From assembly GCA_035651955.1 (NCBI GenBank), contig DASRES010000008.1:1-64000 (forward strand): a stretch of DNA of 64,000 nucleotides, in the 5' to 3' direction. A program made the position numbers and the translations under genes. Within the stretch, counting starts at the first letter, position 1, and each line of letters begins with the position of its first letter. Below are positions 32,661-40,509 of the stretch, piece by piece. The notes below the pieces were generated by a model. That model had not been told where the DNA came from. It saw nothing but the letters and a program-made list of their open reading frames with translations, and searched no databases. The stretch comes from Acidimicrobiia bacterium (GTDB lineage: Bacteria; Actinomycetota; Acidimicrobiia; IMCC26256; JAMXLJ01).

Positions 32661-33506
32661 GTGGGAATGACGCTCGGGCGGCGTTACGAGCTGCGGGCGC
32701 CGTTGGGTACGGGGTCCATGGCGCAGGTCGTCGAGGCGCACGACGTCGTGCTCGACCGCGACGTCGCGATCAAGCTGCTGCGGACCGAGAGCGCGGACGC
32801 CGAGGGGATCGCGCGCTTCGTGAGGGAGGCGCGCGTCGCCGCGAGCCTGAGTCACCCGAACGTCGTGCGCATCTTCGACGCCGGCGAGGAGGGGGGCCGG
32901 CTCTACCTCGTCATGGAGCTCGTCCGCGGCCCGAACCTCGCGTACGTGCTCAAGCGGGTCGGGCCGTTGAGCGTGCGGCAGGCCGTCGCGCTGACCGACC
33001 AGGTGCTCGGCGCGCTCGCCGCCGCGCACGAGCGCGGGCTCGTCCACCGCGACGTGAAGCCGGGCAACATCCTCTTCGCCGACGACCGCACCGTGAAGCT
33101 CGCCGACTTCGGGCTCGCCAAGACCGTGCAGGACCCGTCGTCGGCCGTCACCCGTCCCGGTCAGGTCGTCGGCACGCCGATGTACCTCGCGCCCGAGCGC
33201 TCGGAGGGCCGTCTCGCGTCGCCGGCGTCCGACCTCTACTCGGTCGGCATCGTCCTGTTCGAGATGCTCGCGGGCAAGCCGCCGTTCACGGGCCGGAGCC
33301 TGCTCGAGCTCGCGATGGCGCACCAGCAGGCCCCCGTCCCACCGATCCCGCGCACCGACGTCCCCGAGGCCGTCGAGGCGCTGATGCTGCACGCGCTCGC
33401 GTGCGACCCGGACGCACGCCCGTCGAGCGCACGCGCCATGCAGGACGCGCTGCGTCGCGCGACCCGTCCCGGGGTCGCGCCCCGTCTCGCCGCCGCGGGG
33501 TCGTAA
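32661..33506 (+). CDS. Soluble Ser/Thr protein kinase
   Basis: A 281-residue Hanks-type kinase with only the catalytic domain. The Gly loop is LGTGSMAQVVEAHD (residues about 15-28), Lys38 in VAIKLL, Glu56 in FVREAR, catalytic HRDVKPGN (Asp131), DFG at 149-151, and GTPMYLAPERSEGRLASPASDLYSVGIVLFEML for the activation segment. No membrane helix, PASTA or other sensor domain, unlike PknB-type kinases, so it is cytoplasmic. GTG 32661 (or ATG 32667). A long-loop terminator follows. Target proteins unknown. Confidence 0.92.
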   Translation: MGMTLGRRYELRAPLGTGSMAQVVEAHDVVLDRDVAIKLLRTESADAEGIARFVREARVAASLSHPNVVRIFDAGEEGGRLYLVMELVRGPNLAYVLKRVGPLSVRQAVALTDQVLGALAAAHERGLVHRDVKPGNILFADDRTVKLADFGLAKTVQDPSSAVTRPGQVVGTPMYLAPERSEGRLASPASDLYSVGIVLFEMLAGKPPFTGRSLLELAMAHQQAPVPPIPRTDVPEAVEALMLHALACDPDARPSSARAMQDALRRATRPGVAPRLAAAGS

Positions 33507-33516
33507 CTCCCCCGAC

Positions 33517-33565
33517 GTCCATGCGTCGCTGGACGTCGTCAGACGACGACGAACGACGCATGGAC
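33517..33565 (+). terminator. Stem-loop after the kinase gene
   Basis: GTCCATGCGTCG (33517-33528) pairs perfectly with CGACGCATGGAC (33554-33565); the 25-nt loop itself contains GTCGTC-AGAC-GACGAC. No U tract, as is common in high-GC actinobacteria. Confidence 0.6.
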
Positions 33566-33600
33566 GCAACGGCCGCTGGCCCGGGCGCGCTGCGCGCGGC

Positions 33601-33606
33601 TATGAC
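33601..33606 (+). promoter_or_regulatory. -10 element (TATGAC)
   Basis: TATGAC ends 6 nt before ATG 33613; leaderless start predicted. Confidence 0.4.
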
Positions 33607-33612
33607 CTTTCG

Positions 33613-34602
33613 ATGCTCCTGATGCGGTTCGCGATGCGGACGGCCGGGGGAGACGGCGCGACGCGCGCCGCGCTCTACCGGGCCGCGCTCGAGATGGCCG
33701 AGTGGGGCGAGCACAACGGGTGCATGTCGCTCGTCGTCTCGCAGCACCACGCCGCCGACGACGGGTACCTTCCGTCGCCGCTCGTGCTCGCGTCGGGCAT
33801 GGCCGCGGTGACCGAGACGACGCCGATCATGGTCGCCGCCCTGCTCGTCCTCTTCTACGAGCCCGTCAAGCTCGCGGAGGACATGGCGGTGCTCGACCTG
33901 ATGAGCAACGGCCGCGTCTCGTACACGATCGGGCTCGGCTACCGGGACGAGGAGTTCGAGCAGTTCGGTGTGGACAAGTCGCGACGCGCGCGGCTCGTCG
34001 AGGAGAGGATCGCGATCCTGCGCGCGGCGTGGACGGGCGAGCCGTTCGAGCACGACGGCCGGCGCGTCCGCGTCACGCCGGCGCCGCTCCAACCCGGCGG
34101 TCCGATGCTGATGGGCGGGGGCGGGACGCCGGGGGCGGCGCGCCGCGCGGCGCGTCTCGGCATGGCGTTCCTCGCCGACACGACCGACGACACGCTCGCG
34201 CAGGAGTACGAGGCCGAGGCGGCACGCGTCGGCGTCACCCCGGTCGGCTGCATGATCCCGCCGCCCGACTCGTCCACGTTCTTCGTCGCCGACGACCCCG
34301 ACCGCGCGTGGCACGAGCTCGGCCCGTACATGCTGAACGACGCGCGCGCGTACGCGGAGTGGAACCGCGGCCGCACGGGCATCGCGATGGTGACGTCCGC
34401 GTCCACGGTCGACGAGCTGCGCGCGGGCACCGCGTTCCGCGTGATCACGCCCGACGAGGCAGTCGCCACCATCCGGCGCGAGGGCGTGCTCCAGCTGCAG
34501 CCGCTCGTCGGCGGGTTGCCGCCCGATCTCGCCTGGCCCCACCTCGAGCTCGCGGCACGCGCGGTGGCGCGTGCAGGAGCCGCGACGGCGCCACCGGGGT
34601 AG
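33613..34602 (+). CDS. Luciferase-like (LLM) flavin oxidoreductase
   Basis: A 329-residue LLM-family protein, distinct from the one at 31695. MRFAMRTAGGDGATRAALYRAALEMAEWGEHNGCMSLVVSQHHAADDGYLPSPLVLASGMAAVT is the usual barrel start with a His-His pair. LDLMSNGRVSYTIGLGYRDEEFEQFG then RRARLVEERIAILRAAWTGEPFEHDGRRVRVTPAPLQP match flavin-dependent monooxygenases of this superfamily (the cited stretches are interrupted in the protein by other residues). ATG at 33613. Substrate unknown; adjacent DUF445 and phosphoesterase genes give no clue. Confidence 0.85.
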   Translation: MLLMRFAMRTAGGDGATRAALYRAALEMAEWGEHNGCMSLVVSQHHAADDGYLPSPLVLASGMAAVTETTPIMVAALLVLFYEPVKLAEDMAVLDLMSNGRVSYTIGLGYRDEEFEQFGVDKSRRARLVEERIAILRAAWTGEPFEHDGRRVRVTPAPLQPGGPMLMGGGGTPGAARRAARLGMAFLADTTDDTLAQEYEAEAARVGVTPVGCMIPPPDSSTFFVADDPDRAWHELGPYMLNDARAYAEWNRGRTGIAMVTSASTVDELRAGTAFRVITPDEAVATIRREGVLQLQPLVGGLPPDLAWPHLELAARAVARAGAATAPPG

Positions 34603-34605
34603 ACC
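34600..34605 (+). promoter_or_regulatory. -10 element (TAGACC) overlapping the upstream stop
   Basis: TAGACC includes the TAG stop of the preceding gene and is followed by 8 nt and GTG 34614; a compact leaderless promoter. Confidence 0.4.
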
Positions 34606-34613
34606 TTCGGGCA

Positions 34614-35879
34614 GTGAGCACCCCGGCGCCGCCCGCCGTCAGCTCGGAACCCGCGCGCCGTCACCGGCTGACGGTCACGAAGCGACGCGCGACCGCGCTG
34701 CTCGCCGGGGTCACGGTCGTGTTCCTCGTGGTGACGGCCCGGGGCGGCCACTCGACCTGGGCCGGCTACGTGCAGGCGGCCGCGGAGGCGTCCATGGTCG
34801 GCGGTCTCGCGGACTGGTTCGCGGTGACCGCGCTGTTCCGCCGGCCGCTCGGCCTGCCGATCCCGCACACCGCGATCGTCGTCGAGCGCAAGGACCAGTT
34901 CGCGGAGACGCTGGGCGACTTCATCCGGGAGAGCTTCCTGTCGCCTGACGCGCTGCTCGAACGGGTGCGGGCCGCGAACGTCGTCGACCGTCTCGCCACG
35001 TGGATGACGCAGCCCGCGAACGCGCAGCGCCTCGCCGGTGACGTCGCCGACGCCGCGACGACCGTCGTCGACCTGCTCCGCGACGACGACGTGCACACGA
35101 CGATCGAGGACCTCGTCCGCCGCCAGGTCGACGCGGTGCCGCTCGCGCCGATCGCCGGCCGCGCGCTGCGGCTCTTCACCGAGGACGGGCGTCACGAGAA
35201 GGCCCTCGACGCCGCGCTCCGGTCGCTCGACGCGTTCCTCGACGAGCACCGCGCCGACCTGCGGTCGCGGTTCCTCGCGCAGGCGCCGTGGTGGCTGCCG
35301 ATGTCGATCGAGGAGCGGATCTTCGACCGCCTGCTCGACGGCGCGCGCGACGCGCTGCACGAGATGGTCGGCGACCACGACAGCGCGCTCCGCCGGTACT
35401 TCGACACGCGTCTCGTGTCGTTCGCGGCCGAGCTCGAGACGTCGCCCTCGCTCCGCGCGCGCGGCGAGCAGCTCAAGTCGGACGTGCTCGCGCACCCGCA
35501 ACTGCGCGAGTGGGTCGCGTCCGCGTGGTCGGACGCCAAGGAACGACTGCGCGCGCAGGCAGCCGATCCGGGCTCCGAGCTGCGAGCGCGGACGGCTGCA
35601 CTGATCGCCGCTGCCGGCGCGCGCATGCGCGACGACCCGACCGTCGCCGGCGCGATCGACGACGCGACGGAGTCCGCCGTCCGCTACGTCGCGACCCACT
35701 TCGACGCCGAGATCCGCGGGCTCGTGACCGGCACGATCGCGCGCTGGGACGCCGACGAGACCGCCCGCCGGCTGGAGCTGCTGCTGGGCCCCGACCTCCA
35801 GTACATCCGCATCAACGGCACGGTCGTCGGCGCGCTCGCGGGTCTCGCGTTGCACGCGATCGCCGTCGCGCTCGGATGA
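34614..35879 (+). CDS. DUF445 family membrane-associated protein
   Basis: A 421-residue protein with one N-terminal membrane helix (ATALLAGVTVVFLVVTARGG) and one at the C-terminus (GTVVGALAGLALHAIAVAL). The diagnostic DUF445 block GGLADWFAVTALFRRPLGLP with IPHTAIVVERKDQFAETLGDF follows the first helix. The centre is long, amphipathic helices. GTG 34614. Family function is unknown; proteins of this kind appear to be envelope-associated. Confidence 0.88.
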   Translation: MSTPAPPAVSSEPARRHRLTVTKRRATALLAGVTVVFLVVTARGGHSTWAGYVQAAAEASMVGGLADWFAVTALFRRPLGLPIPHTAIVVERKDQFAETLGDFIRESFLSPDALLERVRAANVVDRLATWMTQPANAQRLAGDVADAATTVVDLLRDDDVHTTIEDLVRRQVDAVPLAPIAGRALRLFTEDGRHEKALDAALRSLDAFLDEHRADLRSRFLAQAPWWLPMSIEERIFDRLLDGARDALHEMVGDHDSALRRYFDTRLVSFAAELETSPSLRARGEQLKSDVLAHPQLREWVASAWSDAKERLRAQAADPGSELRARTAALIAAAGARMRDDPTVAGAIDDATESAVRYVATHFDAEIRGLVTGTIARWDADETARRLELLLGPDLQYIRINGTVVGALAGLALHAIAVALG

Positions 35880-35903
35880 CGGGGCGCGTCGAGAGCGCCG
35901 CGC

Positions 35904-35909
35904 TACGTT
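35904..35909 (+). promoter_or_regulatory. -10 element (TACGTT)
   Basis: TACGTT ends 6 nt before ATG 35916; leaderless start predicted for the secreted phosphoesterase. Confidence 0.45.
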
Positions 35910-35915
35910 GCGCCC

Positions 35916-37067
35916 ATGCGTGCTCGCCTGCTGTGTGCCGCCGTCGCGGTCGCGCTCGTCGCGGCCGCGTGCTCGTCGGGTTCGTCGGGCTCGTCGAAGA
36001 AGTCGTCATCCGGGTCGCCGTCGTCGACGACGACGACCGCGAAGGCCTCCGGTGCCGCGACGCCGACGATCGGTCACGTCTTCGTCATCAACCTCGAGAA
36101 CAAGAGCTACGACCAGACCTGGGGGCCCGGCTCGAAGGCGCACTACCTGAACACGACGCTGCGCGCCAAGGGCGAGCTGCTGACGAACTACTACGGGATC
36201 GGTCACGCGAGCCTCGACAACTACATCGCGCAGATCAGCGGCCAGTCACCGAACCCGAGCACACAGGCCGACTGCACGACCTACACCGAGTTCGCACAGA
36301 CCGGAGTCGGCGCGGACGGTCAGGCGCTCGGCAAGGGCTGCGTGTACCCCGCGTCCGTGAAGACGATCGCGGACCAGCTCGTCGCCGCCGGGAAGACGTG
36401 GAAGGGCTACATGGAGGACATGGGCAACTCGTCCACCGAGCCCAAGACGTGCCGCCACCCGGCGATCGGCAGCACCGACCACACGATCCGCCCGACCGCG
36501 GGTGACCAGTACGCGACGCGTCACAACCCGTTCGTGTACTTCCACTCGATCATCGACTCCCCGGCGTGCAACCAGAACGACGTCCCGCTCGACCGGCTCC
36601 CCGGCGACCTCGCGTCCGTGGCGACGACGCCGAACCTCGTGTTCATCACGCCGAACGTCTGCAACGACGGGCACGACTCGCCCTGCGCCGACGGCCAGCC
36701 CGGCGGTCTCGTGTCCGCCGACCGGTTCCTGAGCCAGTGGGTCCCGAGGATCCTCGCCTCGCCCGCCTACCAGCACGACGGGCTGCTCGTCGTCACGTTC
36801 GACGAGGCGGAGACGTCGGACTCCACCGCGTGCTGCAACACGCCCCCGTCACCGAACACGAGCCAGCCCGGCGGCGACGGTCCCGGCGGCGGGCGGATCG
36901 GCGCGCTGCTCGTGTCGTCCGCGGTCGAGCCCGGGTCGACGAACGGCACGCCGTACAACCACTACGCGCTCTTGTGCAGCATCGAGAACGTCTTCGGCCT
37001 CGACCACCTCGGCTTCGCCGGCGCGCCGGGGCTCCAGTGCTTCGGCAAGGACGTCTACAACCGCTGA
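35916..37067 (+). CDS. Secreted lipoprotein phosphoesterase (acid phosphatase-like)
   Basis: A 383-residue exported phosphoesterase. The signal ends ALVAAACSSGS (Cys19, lipoprotein type) followed by a Gly/Ser/Thr linker. The catalytic domain has GHVFVINLENKSYDQTWGP, GHASLDNYIAQISGQ, KTWKGYMEDM, RHNPFVYFHSI, LVVTFDEAE and PYNHYALLCSIENVFGL. These line up with the truncated protein at 1-1322, so the two are paralogues about 35 kb apart. Several Cys residues (ACCNTPP, for example) suggest disulfides in the exported domain. Expected role: phosphomonoester or -diester hydrolysis outside the cell. Confidence 0.88.
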   Translation: MRARLLCAAVAVALVAAACSSGSSGSSKKSSSGSPSSTTTTAKASGAATPTIGHVFVINLENKSYDQTWGPGSKAHYLNTTLRAKGELLTNYYGIGHASLDNYIAQISGQSPNPSTQADCTTYTEFAQTGVGADGQALGKGCVYPASVKTIADQLVAAGKTWKGYMEDMGNSSTEPKTCRHPAIGSTDHTIRPTAGDQYATRHNPFVYFHSIIDSPACNQNDVPLDRLPGDLASVATTPNLVFITPNVCNDGHDSPCADGQPGGLVSADRFLSQWVPRILASPAYQHDGLLVVTFDEAETSDSTACCNTPPSPNTSQPGGDGPGGGRIGALLVSSAVEPGSTNGTPYNHYALLCSIENVFGLDHLGFAGAPGLQCFGKDVYNR

Positions 37068-37077
37068 ACGCGGTCAG

Positions 37078-37105
37078 CTCCTACGCGACGGACGCGCCGT
37101 AGGAG
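37078..37105. terminator. Hairpin overlapping the 3' end of the COQ4-like gene
   Basis: CTCCTACG (37078-37085) pairs with CGTAGGAG (37098-37105). It lies between convergent genes and inside the last codons of the minus-strand gene, so it could serve both as terminators. No U tract. Confidence 0.5.
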
Positions 37106-38253
37106 TCGTACGCGCGGCCGGCCGCCTCGGCGGCGGCGCGTCCTTGCCCGAGTTGGAAGGGCGAGATGCCGCCGCGCTCCCACGGCGACACGGAGCCGGC
37201 TCCGATCGCGGCCGCCGACTTGGGCAGCACGCCGAAGTCCGCGCGTACGGCGTCGATGGGTCGGGACGCGTGCGCGAACCAGTCGATCGTGAGCAGGTCC
37301 GTGTCCGCGCACCGCCCGTGCGCGTCGAGGTAGGTCCCGACCATGGCCCCGCGGTACATCGCGTCGGCCAGCCGCGTGGCCATGCGCCGGGCGTCGCGCG
37401 ACAGGTGACCGCGGTCGTACTCGAACAGGTTGGCGGCGTCGTGGAGGTATCCGGTCTCGAACAGGCCGAGCACCATCGCGAGCAACGAGAACGCACGCGG
37501 GTCGTCGTTGGCGCGCGCGATGAAGCCGAACACCTCGATCTCGCACTCGACGGTCGACCCGTAGTCGGCGAGGACGTGCACCCAGTCGTGCTGCGCGAGC
37601 GTCGGCGGTGCGCTCTGCGGAAGACCCGGGAACGTGAACCCGCGCGCCCGGTAGAACTTCCACACCTCGTGCCCGAGCGAGCCCGCGGGGCAGTCCTCGA
37701 GATCGGCCCAGCGCCGCGCGAGGGCGGCGTCGTCGCACGCGAATTGCCACGCGTCCTCGAGGGCGTCGGACGCGTGCAGGTGGTCCGGAGGCGTCGCGAG
37801 CAGGTGCTCGAAGTAACCCGAGCGCCGGAAGTCCATGAGCGCGAGACCGAGCGAGCCGCGTGCGACGTCGCGCGCGACGCGTTGCATGTCGTCGCACACA
37901 CCCAGCCATGCTGCGTACTGCTCGACGCGCTCGCTGACCTCGCGCGGGAGCGGGACGAGCAGCAGCTCGGCGAGCAGGATCGTCTGGAAGATCCGCGTGC
38001 GGAACCGGTGGTCGCGGCGTGCGAGGCCTTCGGCGAGCTCGCGCGGGCCGACGGGCGTGGCCGTCGCGACGTCCACCGCACGGCCGGTCATCGACTCCGT
38101 CAACGCGTCGATCACCGCGCGCTGGACGTCCGTGAGCGGGTGACCGGTCGCGAGCGCGCCGTTGTACCCACCGACGATCAGGCGGACCTCGTCGTCGTCG
38201 GGCGGGTCGAGCCGGGGTGCATCGGGGAACGGGACCGGGGCGATCGTCTCCAT
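37081..38253 (-). CDS. COQ4-like protein (HDxxHx11E zinc motif)
   Basis: A 390-residue soluble protein. The central QHDWVHVLADYGSTVECEIE (residues 221-240) contains His222, Asp223, His226 and Glu238, i.e. HDxxH-x11-E, the metal-ligand signature of COQ4 (PF05019), followed by FGFIARANDDPRAFSLLAMVL as in that family. COQ4 decarboxylates/hydroxylates a ubiquinone precursor in mitochondria. Residues about 1-150 are unlike COQ4. Actinobacteria make menaquinone, so the job here is probably on another substrate; the family tie is inferred from the motif only. ATG at 38253, divergent from a small membrane protein with just 21 bp between starts. Confidence 0.65.
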   Translation of the reverse strand: METIAPVPFPDAPRLDPPDDDEVRLIVGGYNGALATGHPLTDVQRAVIDALTESMTGRAVDVATATPVGPRELAEGLARRDHRFRTRIFQTILLAELLLVPLPREVSERVEQYAAWLGVCDDMQRVARDVARGSLGLALMDFRRSGYFEHLLATPPDHLHASDALEDAWQFACDDAALARRWADLEDCPAGSLGHEVWKFYRARGFTFPGLPQSAPPTLAQHDWVHVLADYGSTVECEIEVFGFIARANDDPRAFSLLAMVLGLFETGYLHDAANLFEYDRGHLSRDARRMATRLADAMYRGAMVGTYLDAHGRCADTDLLTIDWFAHASRPIDAVRADFGVLPKSAAAIGAGSVSPWERGGISPFQLGQGRAAAEAAGRAYDSYGASVA

Positions 38254-38260
38254 GCCCACG

Positions 38261-38266
38261 TAGTGT
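38261..38266 (+). promoter_or_regulatory. -10 element (TAGTGT)
   Basis: TAGTGT, 8 nt, then GTG 38275. Sits in the 21-bp gap between two divergent starts. Confidence 0.45.
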
Positions 38267-38274
38267 TCCGCATC

Positions 38275-38580
38275 GTGGGTTGCGGGTGCCTGCTCGTTCT
38301 CGCGGCGTGGATCTCGCCGCGTCTCGCGATCTTCCTCGTCTGGCTGTTCACGAGCAGGATGAGCGTGGCCTTCGACCGCTTCTGGATCGCGGCCGTCGGG
38401 TTCTTCTTCCTGCCCTGGACGACGCTCGCGTGGGCCGCTGCGTACGCGCCCGGTCACGGCGTGCGCGGCTTCGGCTGGATCCTCGTGGTCGTCGCGCTGA
38501 TCGTGGACCTCAGCACACACGCGGGGAGCGCCGAGGCTCGACGGGCGCGCCGGGCCCGGCGCCGCGGCGCGCGCAGCTGA
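38275..38580 (+). CDS. Small hypothetical membrane protein
   Basis: A 101-residue protein with three predicted helices: CLLVLAAWISPRLAIFLVWLF, FWIAAVGFFFLPWTTLAWAAAYA and GFGWILVVVALIVDLSTHA, ending in a very basic ARRARRARRRGARS tail. GTG 38275. No family is certain. Its 3' end overlaps the convergent PfkB gene by 71 bases. Confidence 0.7.
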   Translation: MGCGCLLVLAAWISPRLAIFLVWLFTSRMSVAFDRFWIAAVGFFFLPWTTLAWAAAYAPGHGVRGFGWILVVVALIVDLSTHAGSAEARRARRARRRGARS

Positions 38581-39469
38581 GCGCGGCGAGCTCGTTCGCG
38601 GCGTCGAGCGCGGCCGCCAGTTGCGCGTCGCCGAGCATCGCGAGCCCGCCGGCACGCAGCGCACCGCGCGCCGCGAGCGCCTGCAGCAGCCCCGCCGTGA
38701 ACGCGTCACCCGCACCGACGGTGTCGACGACCGTCACGGTCGGCGCGCGTCGCTCGACGACGCGCGCACCGTCCCGCGAGCGCGCGACGGCGCCCGCGGG
38801 GCCACGCGTGACGACGACCAGCTCGACGCCGGCCTCGAGCCAGCGCGCGGCGACCTCGAGCGGGTCGGTCCTGGGCCAGAGCATCGCGAGGTCCTCGTCG
38901 CTCGCCTTGACGAGGTGCGCGTGACGCACGAGCGCGTCGACGCGATCGGGGTCGGCGGTCGTCTCGCGGACGTTCGGGTCGAACGAGACGACGGCACGGC
39001 CGTGTGCCCGGACACGCGCGAGCCACGCGGCCAGCACGTCGCGGCCGGGACCGAGCGCGACGGCCAGCGACCCGGTGTGGACGACCGTGGCCGCGAGGCC
39101 GGCGACATCGGGCAGCTCGTCCGCGCGCCACCGGTAGTCGGCCGCGCCGTCGACGTGGAGCGAGTAGCGCGGCACCCCGGACACGTCGCTGGTCACGACC
39201 GCGACGGAGCACGGCTCGTCGACGTCCACGCATGCCGACACGTCGACGCCCGACGCGACGAGATGCGCACGCAGCCACGGGCCGAAGCCGTGACGCGAGA
39301 TGCGCGCCGCGAGCGCGGTCGGGATGCCGAGCCCGGCGGCGGCGACCGCGACGTTCGCGGGGCTGCCACCGGGATGCGCGCGCACCGCGAGCGGCGTGGA
39401 CGCGACGTCCAAACCGTCGACCACGAGGTCGACGACGACCTCTCCGACGACGAGCAGGCTGTCGGTCAC
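38510..39469 (-). CDS. PfkB-family carbohydrate kinase
   Basis: A 319-residue ribokinase/fructokinase-type sugar kinase. HPGGSPANVAVAAAGLGIPTAL is the first signature and VTVVDTVGAGDAFTAGLLQAL the second with the catalytic Asp of GAGD. NVRETTADPDRVDALVRHAHLVKASDEDLAML is the expected middle. GTG 39469, which overlaps the stop of the flavodoxin gene upstream (GTGA type). Phosphorylates a sugar or sugar-like alcohol; substrate not decidable. C-terminus overlaps the opposite gene. Confidence 0.9.
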   Translation of the reverse strand: MTDSLLVVGEVVVDLVVDGLDVASTPLAVRAHPGGSPANVAVAAAGLGIPTALAARISRHGFGPWLRAHLVASGVDVSACVDVDEPCSVAVVTSDVSGVPRYSLHVDGAADYRWRADELPDVAGLAATVVHTGSLAVALGPGRDVLAAWLARVRAHGRAVVSFDPNVRETTADPDRVDALVRHAHLVKASDEDLAMLWPRTDPLEVAARWLEAGVELVVVTRGPAGAVARSRDGARVVERRAPTVTVVDTVGAGDAFTAGLLQALAARGALRAGGLAMLGDAQLAAALDAANELAALSCARRGAGPGAPVEPRRSPRVC

Positions 39470-39930
39470 GGCGCCGCTTCGAGCGCGAGCGTCGCGGCGA
39501 GCGCGCCGCCGAGCTCCTCGCACGCGGCGAGGTCGTCGCGCCCCGGTTCACCGACGACGCTCACGGGCTCCTGGACGCGCCGCCACGCGAGACCGGTCGT
39601 CACGACCTCGATCGCGCGCAGCGCGCCGGTCGTGTCGCTGTTGCCGTGCACGTACACGCCGTAGGGACGGCGTCGCGTCGCGTCGAGGCACGGGTAGTAC
39701 ACCTGATCGAAGAAGTGCTTGAGCGCGCCCGACATGTACCCGAGGTTCGCGGGCGTCCCGAGCACGTAGCCGTCCGCGGCGAGCACGTCCACCGCGGTCG
39801 CGCTCAGCGCGGGACGGAAGACGACGTCGACGCCCTCGACGAGGTCGGTCGTCGCGCCGGCGCGCACTGCCTCGAACATCGCGTGCATCGCCGGCGACGG
39901 GGTGTGGTGGACGACGAGCAACGTCGGCAT
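39466..39930 (-). CDS. Flavodoxin-like NAD(P)H-dependent oxidoreductase
   Basis: A 154-residue flavodoxin-fold protein. The phosphate loop is HHTPSPAMHAMFEAV, and VLGTPANLGYMSGALKHFFDQVYYP is the conserved FMN-binding 'GTP-Y-g---p-K-F-D' block of NAD(P)H-dependent FMN reductase-like proteins. KTPYGVYVHGNSD-like RPYGVYVHGNSDTTGALRAIE follows. ATG 39930. Overlaps the PfkB start, so co-translated. Confidence 0.87.
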   Translation of the reverse strand: MPTLLVVHHTPSPAMHAMFEAVRAGATTDLVEGVDVVFRPALSATAVDVLAADGYVLGTPANLGYMSGALKHFFDQVYYPCLDATRRRPYGVYVHGNSDTTGALRAIEVVTTGLAWRRVQEPVSVVGEPGRDDLAACEELGGALAATLALEAAP

Positions 39931-39948
39931 GGCGGGACAGTGTCGCGG

Positions 39949-40419
39949 TCAGTGCCCTCCGTGCGAACCGGTTGTCGTCGTCGTCGCCTCGGTGGTCGAC
40001 GTCGTCGGGGGAACCGTGGTCGTCGTCGACGACGGCGCTGCGGTCGCCGACGTCGTGGTCGTGGTCGGCGCCGTTGCCGCGGTCGCGTTCGGGGCGGAGC
40101 CGAGCCGGGCGAGGACGGCCGCGAGCCACCCGAGGTCGGGTGACGGCGAACGCGTCGTGGTCGCGCGACGGGAGAGCGCGACGGTCGGCGGTGTCGGTGG
40201 CGCGGTCGTCACCGTCTCACCGAGGACCTGGACGCCGATCGTGGTCGTCGACGCGTCGTCGTGTGTCGTGACGCGGGCGGACTCGTGATCACCGCTCGCG
40301 GGGTGCAGGACCGCGAACGTCGCCGCGCCCACGAACAGGACCGCCGCGACCACCGCGGCGACGAGCAGTTGGTCGTCGTTGGTTCGCGCGCGACGCCAGC
40401 GCCGGTGCAGTCGCACCAC
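39949..40419 (-). CDS. Membrane-anchored Thr/Ser-rich protein
   Basis: A 156-residue protein. A basic N-terminus (RLHRRWRRARTND) and one hydrophobic helix (LLVAAVVAAVLFVGAATFAVL) look like a type II signal anchor. The remainder is low-complexity Thr/Ser/Pro/Ala, with long Thr runs near the end and a C-terminal GSHGGH. Not a recognised family; probably a surface-exposed, possibly glycosylated, stalk. GTG start. Confidence 0.65.
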   Translation of the reverse strand: MVRLHRRWRRARTNDDQLLVAAVVAAVLFVGAATFAVLHPASGDHESARVTTHDDASTTTIGVQVLGETVTTAPPTPPTVALSRRATTTRSPSPDLGWLAAVLARLGSAPNATAATAPTTTTTSATAAPSSTTTTVPPTTSTTEATTTTTGSHGGH

Positions 40420-40478
40420 CGTTGCCCACCCCTTCCCCGCGCCCGCACCATGAGACCACCGCGGCGCGCGCGGAACAA

Positions 40479-40509
40479 GGATCCCCTTCCGGCGCTACCC
40501 CCGGGATCC
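40479..40509 (-). terminator. Hairpin at the 3' end of the CocE/NonD gene
   Basis: GGATCCC (40479-40485) with GGGATCC (40503-40509), straddling the stop codon of the minus-strand gene. Seven-bp stem and 17-nt loop, so only a weak terminator candidate. Confidence 0.35.
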
